Shown here: in pieces, positions 27,523 to 35,355 of the stretch
Position numbering within the stretch: the first letter of the stretch is position 1
Layout: every line of letters begins with the position of its first letter
DNA from: Pirellula staleyi DSM 6068
Lineage (GTDB): Bacteria; Planctomycetota; Planctomycetia; Pirellulales; Pirellulaceae
Reading direction: 5' to 3'
NCBI GenBank assembly: GCA_945900945.1
Contig: CAMDKL010000032.1
Coordinates: 1-43,849, forward strand
Length of the DNA: 43,849 nucleotides
Translations under genes and position numbers: made by a program
Notes under the pieces: model-generated
The model's database searches: none
Told to the model about the DNA's origin: nothing
The model's input: only the letters and a program-made list of their open reading frames with translations

Positions 27523-28701
27523 TTACCAATCACCTACTGCTCCATCGCGGTAAAAGACTCGCTGCGGAAGCTCTTGTTGGAAAGGATGTTTTAGGACTTC
27601 GCTTTCGTTGATGGTAACACCCAGGCCGGGCTTCGTGTTGGGGGTCACCGACTGCGTCGTTTTGTCTATGGTATATCCTTCTTCGACAACATCCTGCCGC
27701 CAAGGCACATCGCAATGCACCGTCTCGCAAATAATGTAACTCGGCTGCGAGAACCCAAACTCCAGTGAAGCAGCGGTACTGACCGGCCCTTGAGGGTTAT
27801 GCGGAGCCAACGCAATGCGATAAGCGTCAGCCAAGGCAGCGATCCGACGCGCCTCCGTGAAACCGCCACAATGCGTAATATCGACTTGACAGATCTCGCA
27901 GCCTCGCATGGAAAACAAGTCTCGAAAAGCTGCCAAGTGTGTGATTCGTTCGCCCGTTGCGATGGGTGTCGTGACGGCCGCGTTAATCGCGGCGAGGCTC
28001 TCGATACTCTCTGGCCAACACGGCTCTTCAAGAAAATAGAGACCGAAAGGATCCAACGCTTTAGCAAACTGCATTCCCATGGCTGGAGATGGCCGAGCAT
28101 GACAGTCCACCATGATATCGATGTCGTCACCCACTGCTTCTCGCATGGCTGCGACGCAGGCAACGGCAGCCTTGATCGGCTTGAGACCTTCGATCGGCAT
28201 CGTTGGAGGAACCGCCATGGATTTGAACGCCGTAAATCCCTCGGCAACGGCTTGGCGAGCGAGCTCGGCGAACTGTTTCGCGTTATCCACCGGCGTCTCA
28301 TAGAAACTTTCGAGGTTGCCACCGCCAAGATGGCAATACAGCCGGATCGAGTCGCGAACCGGTCCTCCCCACAGTTTGTGGCACGGAACTCCGTGAATTT
28401 TACCGACGATGTCCCACAGCGCGAGATCGATCCCAGCGATAGCGGTTGAACGCGTGACTCCGTTACCGTGCCAGAAGTGTTGCCGCCACATCATCTGCCA
28501 TAAGTGTTCGACACGCGTAGGATCCTCGCCGAGGAGCAAGTGCGATAAATCTTCCACAGCACCAACGATGCTACGCGTATGCCATTCCAAAGTTGCTTCG
28601 CCCCAACCGAAGAGTCCCGGCTGGTCGGTAACGACCTTTACAAAAACCCAGTTTCGCATGCGGGCATGACAAACGAGCGTTTCGATCCCTGTGATTTTCA
28701 T
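27523..28701 (-). CDS. Galactonate dehydratase-like enolase-superfamily protein
   Basis: A 392-residue enzyme with full enolase-superfamily architecture. Barrel residues match the galactonate/mannonate dehydratase pattern: Asp199 and His201 (VDCHAR), Glu225/226 (EEP), Glu251 (GER), Asp274 ([10 protein letters not shown]) and His301 (APHNPQGP). This is the acid-sugar dehydratase chemistry, giving a 2-keto-3-deoxy acid. The specific sugar acid cannot be read from sequence. It opens a four-gene minus-strand operon with the ceramidase-like, DHDPS-family and MFS genes. The region just upstream holds a small inverted-repeat element (28737-28875), which may have displaced or supplied its promoter. 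Confidence 0.88.
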   Translation of the reverse strand: MKITGIETLVCHARMRNWVFVKVVTDQPGLFGWGEATLEWHTRSIVGAVEDLSHLLLGEDPTRVEHLWQMMWRQHFWHGNGVTRSTAIAGIDLALWDIVGKIHGVPCHKLWGGPVRDSIRLYCHLGGGNLESFYETPVDNAKQFAELARQAVAEGFTAFKSMAVPPTMPIEGLKPIKAAVACVAAMREAVGDDIDIMVDCHARPSPAMGMQFAKALDPFGLYFLEEPCWPESIESLAAINAAVTTPIATGERITHLAAFRDLFSMRGCEICQVDITHCGGFTEARRIAALADAYRIALAPHNPQGPVSTAASLEFGFSQPSYIICETVHCDVPWRQDVVEEGYTIDKTTQSVTPNTKPGLGVTINESEVLKHPFQQELPQRVFYRDGAVGDW

Positions 28702-28736
28702 ATACTTCCAAGCTTTCAGATTCTAACCCATCGCGA

Positions 28737-28875
28737 AAAAGGTGTCCGGTACCGTTATTGGGGCTCCGCCCCATATCAGCGGTCTCGCATAGGAAAGAGC
28801 ACATCGGACGCATCAGCGACGGAGTATACCGCCACCAAACCTCCAAGTAATTCAAATCGGTACCGGACACCTTTT
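28737..28875. mobile_element. Small element with perfect 18-base inverted ends
   Basis: AAAAGGTGTCCGGTACCG at 28737-28754 is repeated as its exact reverse complement at 28858-28875. The 139-base unit has no coding capacity; just inside the left arm, GGGGC-TCC-GCCCC (28760-28772) makes a second hairpin. The shape suits a MITE or a REP-type pair moved by a transposase elsewhere. It lies 36 bases upstream of the galactonate-dehydratase-like gene. No target duplication was seen and no transposase is adjacent. Confidence 0.7.
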
Positions 28876-28910
28876 ATTCTTACAATCTAGCCGATCCCGC
28901 ACGCGTACGC

Positions 28911-29004
28911 TACATCCACATATTGATGTGAAGCTTGCGGGCTAGGAAAGCCGCTAGGTTACTGGCTAGGTCGATCCGGCAGGAGTACGACGCTTTCCAC
29001 AGTT
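28911..29004 (+). repeat. Dispersed ~93-base repeat, copy A
   Basis: This stretch aligns over its full length with 33600-33691 on the same strand. The best part shares CTGGCTAGG, CGATCC, GCAGGAGTACGACGCT and CCACAGTT. It begins 36 bases after the inverted-repeat element and codes for nothing recognisable. The 235 bases that follow, to 29240, hold only an unsupported frame at 29014-29244. Confidence 0.75.
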
Positions 29005-29240
29005 GAGCAAGCCATGAATCCTGGCGAATTCGTCAAGCTAGCAGCTAGGCACAACCTTGTGGAAATCGCAGAAGCGCATTGGAGGGAATCGGACGTTGGC
29101 GCAATGGATAGAACCACAACGCAGTATTCAATCCTTCAAGTGATCTGCATTCATTTCTTTCGTTCGCTGCGATTCGACCGTTGTAAAATTTCTTGGCGCA
29201 AGTCATCGCTCGCCCTCCACCGGCCGCCATGGAAACCATT

Positions 29241-29681
29241 TTAGAAGAGGATCGTGTTCTTTAATTGCTTGACCAGTTCCAATACAGTCTTCTCATCGAT
29301 TCTGCGTGTTGCAGTAAAGTCTAGATCAATGCACTTTGACAGCGTTTTATCAATATCTTCGGCAATTGGCACATTCTTCAAGTAAGGAATCAGACCCATG
29401 ACATCCGCCGGTTGCAATTGCGAATTCTGGAAAACAAAACGTGACGTGTAAGTATGGTGTGCGACACCGCCCGCTTGTTTAATAGCGCGGCGAGCGACCG
29501 CGAAAGGCGAGACCCAAGAATATAAAACACGAATTGACGATTGCAACGAGTATGGGATGCCAATTTTCTCTAGTTCGATCGAAAGAACCTTCTCATAAAC
29601 AGACTCCAGGAAGCCAAACCCCAGTTGATTGTGTGCCTTGAATGCCGCGCCGATCACCAGTTCGGTGAGTTTGTCGTCCAT
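29241..29681 (-). CDS. GxxExxY protein N-terminus joined to an unrelated C-terminus
   Basis: Residues 1-55 are a typical GxxExxY-family start: LTELVIGAAFKAHNQLG, then GFLESVYEKVL, which holds the naming motif (GFLESVY). The family normally continues with a nuclease-like core that has FRADLLV and ELKA segments in about 125 residues. Here the frame instead turns after SIRVLY into a different sequence (AVARRAIKQAGGVAHHTYTS, LIPYLKNVPIAEDIDKT, FTATRRIDEKTVLEL) that reads like the C-terminal part of another folded protein, which I cannot name. So the ORF looks like an in-frame fusion of two gene fragments. GxxExxY function is not settled in any case. It is isolated, with debris on the right and a 153-base gap on the left side of the next gene. 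Confidence 0.6.
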   Translation of the reverse strand: MDDKLTELVIGAAFKAHNQLGFGFLESVYEKVLSIELEKIGIPYSLQSSIRVLYSWVSPFAVARRAIKQAGGVAHHTYTSRFVFQNSQLQPADVMGLIPYLKNVPIAEDIDKTLSKCIDLDFTATRRIDEKTVLELVKQLKNTILF

Positions 29682-29834
29682 TTTTTCACTCCAATTTAAT
29701 TCGGCTGCCTATTTTCAACGCAATTCTCGACCGAGCCGCCGACCTTAGGTAGAAGCCCGCAAAATCGGCAAATCAGGTAGATTGTTGGAGCAAAATGACT
29801 TTTGGACAAATACTAGACAACGAGACCCACAGCA

Positions 29835-30824
29835 ATGATTCGACTCGCATTGATCGGCGGCGGATGGCAGGCAGCGCATCAACTAGCGCAAGCGATACTG
29901 CGATTTCGAGAACTTTCAATAACGGCCATTGTTCCTGAACATGGAGATACGGAAGGCGAAGAAATAGTTCGAGCGTCCGACGGTAGTATTGTAGTTTCAA
30001 CGCTCGATACATTGCTCGCTGAGTACAGCGATACTTTTGACGCAGCGATCGTCCGGTCTCACTTGTCTCGTCGAGTTTCGGTCGCTTGCCTAGTCGCACG
30101 TGCAGGCAAGCACGTCTTGGTCCAGTCTCCTATGGCGAGTTCTTCGGAAGAAGCGACTCGATTACTGAATGCTTGCAACTCTGCGGGGGTCAAGTTAATG
30201 GTCGGCTGCTCTTGGCGATTCCGTCCCTCGATTGTTGCGGTCAAGCGAGCATTGGAAAGCGGTAAGTTGGGTCGACCTATTTTTTTGAGAATCCATGCAT
30301 GGATGCCGCAGGTGGTTTCAACGTCCACAACTTTCTTGCCTGAGCTCGTTGAGTTGTTGGATCTTTCGCTTTGGATATATGGAGAGCTACCTAACGAAAT
30401 ATTTGGGATGGCGGGGCCGGGATATGACATGCCTGGAAAACAAACTAGTGACCTTCATTCGCATTTAGCATTCCCTTCCGAAGGCATGGCACTCGTATCG
30501 TTGACACATTCGCTGTGTTCGAGTTCCGGCTACAATTGTTTAACCCTCATTGGATCCTCCGGTGCAGCATACGCAGACGATCACAACCAGTCTCAATTGC
30601 TATACAAAGGAGGACAGCCTGCAGCGATCAAAACCGGAGAAGAGTTGCAAGAGTTGATTGGCTTGTTGCGAGAGTTCACTGAATCGATAGTGCAAGATCG
30701 ATTGTCGTCACTTACTAGTACGGAGGGGAAAGACGCACTTGTTCTGGCAGAATGGGTCTTAAAATCGGCTACCGAAAGACATCCGATCCGCCGCATAGGA
30801 GATCTCTATGAACCTCGACTCTAG
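29835..30824 (+). CDS. Gfo/Idh/MocA family oxidoreductase (atypical EKP motif)
   Basis: A 329-residue protein with an N-terminal Rossmann fold (MIRLALIGGGWQAAHQLAQ) and the Gfo/Idh/MocA substrate domain. The family EKP motif that carries the catalytic Lys reads VQSPM here, so the lysine is missing and dehydrogenase activity is doubtful; the region after it (KLMVGCSWRFRP) is otherwise normal. No signal peptide is present. The gene overlaps the next Gfo/Idh/MocA gene by 17 bases, so they form a two-gene unit and may work as a pair on a sugar or cyclitol derivative. Its upstream gap is 153 bases with no clear promoter. Confidence 0.85.
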   Translation: MIRLALIGGGWQAAHQLAQAILRFRELSITAIVPEHGDTEGEEIVRASDGSIVVSTLDTLLAEYSDTFDAAIVRSHLSRRVSVACLVARAGKHVLVQSPMASSSEEATRLLNACNSAGVKLMVGCSWRFRPSIVAVKRALESGKLGRPIFLRIHAWMPQVVSTSTTFLPELVELLDLSLWIYGELPNEIFGMAGPGYDMPGKQTSDLHSHLAFPSEGMALVSLTHSLCSSSGYNCLTLIGSSGAAYADDHNQSQLLYKGGQPAAIKTGEELQELIGLLREFTESIVQDRLSSLTSTEGKDALVLAEWVLKSATERHPIRRIGDLYEPRL

Positions 30825-31959
30825 CGTATCGATCGAGAATGCAAAAGTTCGCGATGCGGATAAAAAGTGCGTGTTTCGTGTTGCTGTACTGAGTGTCATT
30901 AAACACGACTATGTGGCTCGGGGCGTAGCGAGCCACCCACGCTTTGAATTGGTGGTAGTCGCCGACGATCCAGGAGTACAAGATTGGGTTCACGAGCGAA
31001 ATCAACTGTTTGCAGAGGAAAAGAAAATCCCCTATGTTCGCAATGTGGAGCAGGCACTCAAGGATTACGCAATTGACGTGGCGGTTATCAGCACGGAAGC
31101 AGAGCGGCATTGCGATTTGAGTATTCGCGCTGCAAACTTGGGAGTCCATGTTGTTCAGGACAAGCCGATGTCGAATCGATTGTCGGAATGCGATCTATTG
31201 GTCGAAGCGGTGCAGAGAAATGGCGTTCGATTCATGATGTGGAGTCGCAATATGCTTCCAGCAATTCTACAAGCTACGGAGATAATACGATCAGGACAGA
31301 TTGGCTCTCCGAACTCCATCCACGTTGATTTTTATTTTTCGAAGGATGCGGGACCTCCGAAAGGGAGTAGAAAAGCTGGCGACCCACCGATCCCTTGGTT
31401 GGATTTTCAGCGAGCGGCTCATATCGATGGTTCGGATGGCGCGATCGGGACGCAACCTATGGGCGAACTTCAAAACGAGGGTGTTTACGCGCTGGCGTAT
31501 ATAAAGCAAATAATGGACTGCGAGTTCCTTAGAGTCTTTGCAAGGACCACCGCAGCATTTCATCAAGTTAACGTGGATAACGGCGTTGAAGATTTCGCGA
31601 CGGTATCGCTTGAATTGAGCGATGGGATGATCGCGACGATGGCGGTGGGTCGGATCGGTGCTGCAAGTCACCCGGATATTGGCGAAATCAAACTCTTGAT
31701 CACGGGGACTGAAGGAGCCCTAGTTGTCGCGGAATCGCGTCCGGAAGTTGGCGTCTATTATCGAGGGCAACCTGGAAAGGAATTTCGTCATCAGCGAGTT
31801 GCTATAGACAATGACTTTTTACTCATGGACAACTTCGCGAGAGCGATCGATGATGGTGGTACGACATTGCTAGACGTCCATGCATCGCGCATGATTACCG
31901 CAACCATCCTAGCTGCGCTTCGGTCAGCTCGATCCGGGCGGTTTGAAGCCATTGATTAA
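30808..31959 (+). CDS. Gfo/Idh/MocA family oxidoreductase
   Basis: The 383-residue protein has a Rossmann-type start (VFRVAVLSVIKHDYVARGVA), in which the glycine-rich loop is poorly conserved, and a usable catalytic motif VQDKPM. The C-terminal domain has GVEDFATVSLELSDGMIATM and TEGALVVAESRP, as expected for the family. No export signal is visible. Its start overlaps the previous oxidoreductase gene by 17 bases, which suggests coupled translation. The absence of the EKP lysine in the upstream gene raises the idea of one active and one inactive subunit. A debris region begins 13 bases after its stop. Confidence 0.85.
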   Translation: MNLDSSVSIENAKVRDADKKCVFRVAVLSVIKHDYVARGVASHPRFELVVVADDPGVQDWVHERNQLFAEEKKIPYVRNVEQALKDYAIDVAVISTEAERHCDLSIRAANLGVHVVQDKPMSNRLSECDLLVEAVQRNGVRFMMWSRNMLPAILQATEIIRSGQIGSPNSIHVDFYFSKDAGPPKGSRKAGDPPIPWLDFQRAAHIDGSDGAIGTQPMGELQNEGVYALAYIKQIMDCEFLRVFARTTAAFHQVNVDNGVEDFATVSLELSDGMIATMAVGRIGAASHPDIGEIKLLITGTEGALVVAESRPEVGVYYRGQPGKEFRHQRVAIDNDFLLMDNFARAIDDGGTTLLDVHASRMITATILAALRSARSGRFEAID

Positions 31960-31972
31960 TGGGGCAGACTGA

Positions 31973-32221
31973 ATCACCAATAATTCGACCTTAAATCCGA
32001 TAGGAAAGATCCAAAAGGATGGCTGTTTCGTGCTTACAACCCATTGCGTTTCTGGCAGGTGTTCATTGTGTGAGCCCTGTGCGCCTGTTGGCGAGTATAC
32101 TTTCACTGTAAAGGTCGATTATGGAGTCGAACTGCCCACGGTATTTACATGCTACATTGTTACCTAGAAATACTCCGTGAAGGAAGGGGAATACACATTG
32201 ACAGTCGAGGTCGGAAAATAG
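31973..32221 (+). pseudogene. Remnant of a small planctomycete lipoprotein gene, copy 1
   Basis: The frame reads GKIQKDGCFVLTTHCVS, CAPVGEYTFTVKVDYG and, after an internal TAG at about 32165, KYSVKEGEYTLTVEVGK. This matches the C-terminal two thirds of the copy on the other strand at 33805-34164 (GEIQKDGSFSLTTHYVS, GAPAGEYSVTV, KFTVKEGDNSFVVEAD). The family is the short carboxypeptidase-regulatory-like lipoprotein common in planctomycetes. The 5' part, signal and lipobox are gone. Confidence 0.7.
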
Positions 32222-32462
32222 TGCTTCATCCAAATGCAATGCAATTTCGAGCACATAATGCGCACGTCGGTTGGAGCAACATCCCTGCCGTGGTAAATCG
32301 CGGCCGATTGCTCGGGGCGAGTCTCTTCTTGGTGCTAGTCGTTTGTACATCACAAGAGTCACAGGCACAAAATGGTCCAACCTCTCCATCCAAGACTGCC
32401 GTGGAAATGGCAGTCAAAAAGGGAGCCAGCGCGGCAGCCAAAAAGGGGGGCAGGTACTTGGA

Positions 32463-32723
32463 AAAGGAGAGGGAGGCAGCCATGAAGCACCACACGTCCA
32501 AAACTTTATCGATTGCATCAAGTCGCGTGAGAAGCCTTACTGCGACCTAGAGACGGTTGGGCATCCTGTATCGGTTCTTTGTCACGCTGGCAATATCGCC
32601 CCGCGAGTTGGTCGCAAGCTGACCTTAGAGTCGTCCACCGAGACCTTCGTCGGCGATGCCGAGGCAAACGCTCTTCGGGGACGTCCTGAGTATCGCAAAC
32701 CTTGGATCTTGCCCGAAGTTTGA
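32463..32723 (+). pseudogene. C-terminal fragment of a Gfo/Idh/MocA oxidoreductase
   Basis: The frame encodes HVQNFIDCIKSREKPYCDLE, GHPVSVLCHAGNIAPRVGRK, VGDAEANALRGRPEYRKPW and ends at TGA. This is the characteristic tail of planctomycete Gfo/Idh/MocA oxidoreductases, about 85 of some 430 residues. The open frame continues upstream to 32271 but with repetitive Lys/Gly-rich sequence unrelated to the family. No other part of the gene was found nearby. Confidence 0.8.
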
Positions 32724-33149
32724 TCGACGAAACATAGTTTGTCCATTTGGCGAGCGCAAGGCAATAACTTAGCATCCTGCGGTTTTTTATTGTCGTCTTT
32801 CGCTGCTAGGTAGTGTTTTGTGTCAAGGGTAGTCGGGACAAATATTGGTAAATTTTCCGTCGTACGCCGCAAGCTGCTATTCGATCTTACGAGGGTTAGT
32901 CCTTAGATCAGTAAGTTCGTTCGCGTGTAACGCGGATTGAATCGGAGAATCGGAATAGTCTCCGCCGACTCGCTTCAACGGAGGATAGATCTCTGGTGGG
33001 AACCAACTCGAGCACCGTTAAAGTCGAGAAGCAAGCCAGGGGTTGCTAAGGTAGCCCCTGACTTCGTTTTCTAATGGTTTGCTTTTCGTGTAATGCGGTG
33101 AATCCCGGGGTTTGGGTTTGGCCCCAAGGAGCACTGTCGGACCTCTTCA
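32724..33149. other. Non-coding debris region
   Basis: No gene is supported in these 426 bases. They hold the hairpin at 33037-33060 and a pair of similar 18-20 base direct repeats (CGTGTAACGCGG at 32924 and CGTGTAATGCGG at 33087, each followed by a TGAATC), which could be ends or targets of a lost element. Confidence 0.5.
33037..33060 (+). terminator. Terminator-like hairpin
   Basis: CAGGGGTTGC pairs with GTAGCCCCTG (two G-T pairs) around a TAAG loop, followed by ACTTCGTTTT. Stem strength and trailing T residues suit a rho-independent terminator on the plus strand, but it lies over 300 bases from the nearest coding remnant, so it may belong to a lost gene or element. Confidence 0.4.
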
Positions 33150-33323
33150 TTAAGCCGCCTTTTTGGAGGGCGTTTTGGCGATCGGACTACCGCCATGGGG
33201 ACCTTCTCGCCCAATTCCTAAACCAGAAGCCTCGTAGACGAAGAGGATCCGTTTGGATTTATGCTTTTTGGCAAATTCTTGTAATTCGAGAATCATTTTG
33301 AGACGCCCTTTAACATCGTTAAC
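33150..33323 (-). pseudogene. IS110-type transposase fragment
   Basis: In the frame from 33323, KGRLKMILELQEFAKKHKSK and RILFVYEASGLG resemble the segment of the IS110-family DEDD transposase around its first catalytic region, where FVYEASGLG-type sequence is typical. Similarity ends after GLG; the last 21 codons to TAA at 33150 are unrelated. A stop lies just before 33323, so only about 36 codons of the transposase remain. No terminal repeats are expected for this family and none were seen. Confidence 0.5.
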
Positions 33324-33380
33324 CTAGGTTGCTTGGAGTGGGTGCCGGATTTTTTCTTGAAACTCAGCCCTACATAGCTT

Positions 33381-33417
33381 CTCCGCGAAAGAATGGAAAA
33401 ACGCAACTTTCGCGGAG
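33381..33417. repeat. Perfect 11-base hairpin
   Basis: CTCCGCGAAAG at 33381-33391 and CTTTCGCGGAG at 33407-33417 are exact reverse complements around a 15-base loop. There is no T-run on either side, so it is less like a terminator and more like a structured intergenic element. Confidence 0.65.
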
Positions 33418-33599
33418 CGAAAGGCGACACTTATTTGCCGCACGATGCTAACCTATTTCGACACGAAGATTTGAAATTCACTGTTTTCAAAGAGTAGCTG
33501 GATTCGCAAGTGGGTAGATTCCATCTGCCGTCCGCTTTAACACTCATACAGGACCATCCTATGACCAACTTGTGTAGGCGGCCGATGGCTGGATTGTGT

Positions 33600-33691
33600 T
33601 ACGTCCACATTTGGATGGGAAGCTGGCGGTTTTCGGAAGTGGCCTGTTGCTGGCTAGGCCGATCCTGCAGGAGTACGACGCTCCCACAGTT
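33600..33691 (+). repeat. Dispersed ~93-base repeat, copy B
   Basis: Second copy of the unit at 28911-29004, same strand, about 4.6 kb away, with scattered substitutions and short indels. It keeps CTGGCTAGG, GCAGGAGTACGACGCT and CCACAGTT. It is non-coding. Confidence 0.75.
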
Positions 33692-33804
33692 TTTTCCACC
33701 CCACACACCTGAACTATAGCCAACTAGCGGCGGGGAGGGTGAAGTGCAAGATACATTTATTGCTCAGCCGTATAAGAATGGAGCTCAATTTTGGTTTAAC
33801 ACGA

Positions 33805-34164
33805 TCAATCAGCTTCGACGACAAAGGAGTTGTCGCCTTCTTTGACGGTAAACTTCTTGGAAACGGAATTGCCCTTAATCACGCTAGGCAACTCATTTCC
33901 GTAGGATGGTTCAACGGTCACAGAATATTCGCCAGCGGGAGCACCTGGCTTGCTTGCGTCACTGTTGCGTGAAACATAGTGCGTCGTCAGTGAAAAGCTG
34001 CCATCTTTTTGAATCTCTCCCGTTGCCTTAAGCGTAGGATCTTGATCAAGTTGAAATATAATAATGCCGCCCGACCAAGCCTTTCCGCCTTTCTTGACTA
34101 CTTTTCCAGATACAGGATGAGTAGTCGGCGAATATCCACAGCTGAATTCGTTGACTCGCGTGTC
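33805..34164 (-). pseudogene. Small carboxypeptidase-regulatory-like lipoprotein, 5' end lost, copy 2
   Basis: From Cys (codon ending at 34140) the frame reads CGYSPTTHPVSGKVVKKGGK, SGGIIIFQLDQDP, GEIQKDGSFSLTTHYVS, APAGEYSVTVEPSYG and a C-terminal KKFTVKEGDNSFVVEAD, about 111 residues. This is the common planctomycete lipoprotein of the form GC-x-PVSGKV. The residues before the Cys (RVNEFS) are not a signal peptide, and an in-frame TAG lies at 34165-34167 with no start codon between. So the mature part is intact but the export signal and start have been lost. Copy 1 lies 1.6 kb away in the opposite orientation. Confidence 0.75.
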
Positions 34165-34244
34165 CTAGAAGTCTATGCTAACGAAACCTTCCAGTACCCC
34201 ACCTAGTTCGATCAACTAAAGCCTATCCCACCGAGGCCTAATCG

Positions 34245-35249
34245 ATGAAACAAATCGCTATCTTCTTGCTGGCTATTCTCATGCATAATAATTCTGCGTT
34301 TTGCCAAGACGAACCGAAGCTTATGCGATTAGGAATCGTGGGGCTAGATACGTCGCATGTTCCAGCATTTACGAATTTGTTCAACAATCCAAAAGCCGTC
34401 GGGGATCTCGCGGGGTTCAAAGTTGTTGCCGGTTACCCGGGAGGAACAGACATGCCCGCCAGTCGTGACCGCGTTGCAAAGTTCACGGAAACAATTCGGG
34501 ACATGGGCGTTGAGATCGTCAATACGATTCCGGAGTTGCTTGATCGTGTCGATATGGTGTTGCTTGAAAGCGTTGACGGTCGAATTCATCTACAAGAGGC
34601 TCGCGAGATCTTCAAGTCTGGCAAGCCTGTCTTTATTGACAAGCCGGTTGCAGGCACTCTGGCGGAAGCCATCGCAATTTTTGAATTGGCGAAGCGACAC
34701 AATATTCGCTGCTTCTCAAGTTCGTCGTTGCGTTTTGGTGACAATATTCGCGAACTGGTTGGAAATCCTGCGGCGGGTGAAACGCTGGGAGTAACGACTT
34801 GGGGACCTTGCTCGTATCAGAGTGGCACGCCAGATTTATTTTTCTACGGTATCCATGGTATCGAAGCCTTGTTCACTTTGATGGGCACTGGATGCGATAC
34901 GGTCGTGCGAACGAAAGGCCCAAAGCACGATCAAGTGACAGGAGTCTGGAAGGACGGACGAATCGGCACGTATCGAGGTATCGTCCAAGGTAATTCAGAC
35001 TCAGGAGCCGTAGTTTACGGAAGTAAGTCGATTCTTCAAAGTGAAAAGAAAGGTGGCTACGAACCACTTTGTCGCGAAATCGCTCGGTTTTTTCGAACCG
35101 GTGTCGTGCCGGTAAGCGCCGAAGAAACGATCGAAATTTTTGCTTTTATGGAAGCAGCCGACGAAAGCCAGCGTCAGGGCGGTAAGCCTGTGAGCTTAGC
35201 CGACGTATTGGCAAAAGCTAAGGCGGAATCGACTCAAATCCTTAGGTGA
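34245..35249 (+). CDS. Exported Gfo/Idh/MocA family oxidoreductase
   Basis: A 334-residue protein with a Sec-type signal (QIAIFLLAILMHNNSAFC), in which the cysteine near the cleavage region may be a lipidation site. The mature part begins with a Rossmann-like LGIVGLDTSHVPAF and keeps the catalytic-type motif FIDKPVAG. The rest follows the Gfo/Idh/MocA fold. Planctomycetes have many exported members of this normally cytoplasmic family, and how they obtain NAD(P) outside the cytoplasm is unresolved, unless a tightly bound cofactor travels with the folded protein. It is followed after 106 bases by another exported member on the same strand. Confidence 0.85.
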   Translation: MKQIAIFLLAILMHNNSAFCQDEPKLMRLGIVGLDTSHVPAFTNLFNNPKAVGDLAGFKVVAGYPGGTDMPASRDRVAKFTETIRDMGVEIVNTIPELLDRVDMVLLESVDGRIHLQEAREIFKSGKPVFIDKPVAGTLAEAIAIFELAKRHNIRCFSSSSLRFGDNIRELVGNPAAGETLGVTTWGPCSYQSGTPDLFFYGIHGIEALFTLMGTGCDTVVRTKGPKHDQVTGVWKDGRIGTYRGIVQGNSDSGAVVYGSKSILQSEKKGGYEPLCREIARFFRTGVVPVSAEETIEIFAFMEAADESQRQGGKPVSLADVLAKAKAESTQILR

Positions 35250-35355
35250 TCATTTTAGAACGATTGCTTCCAATTGACTTGGAGTAATAAGAGGCGATGA
35301 ACAACTGAGGACAATTGTTCTACACTTACGTGAAACTATCCTGCAAAGGCACGCT

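Larger units (their letters stand above)
33324..33804. other. Non-coding region with hairpin and repeat copy B
   Basis: No gene is supported here. The stretch contains a perfect hairpin (33381-33417) and the second copy of the dispersed repeat (33600-33691). Confidence 0.5.

Noticed and set aside
29014-29244. Frame beginning MNPGEFVKLAARHNLVEIAE
   Set aside because: The first 25 residues look protein-like, but the rest does not, there is no ribosome binding site and it follows a non-coding repeat; at most an unrecognisable fragment.
32149-32550. 133-codon frame with a hydrophobic segment and Lys-rich repeats
   Set aside because: It overlaps the lipoprotein and oxidoreductase remnants in other frames, and its Lys-rich part arises from a 24-base imperfect DNA repeat.
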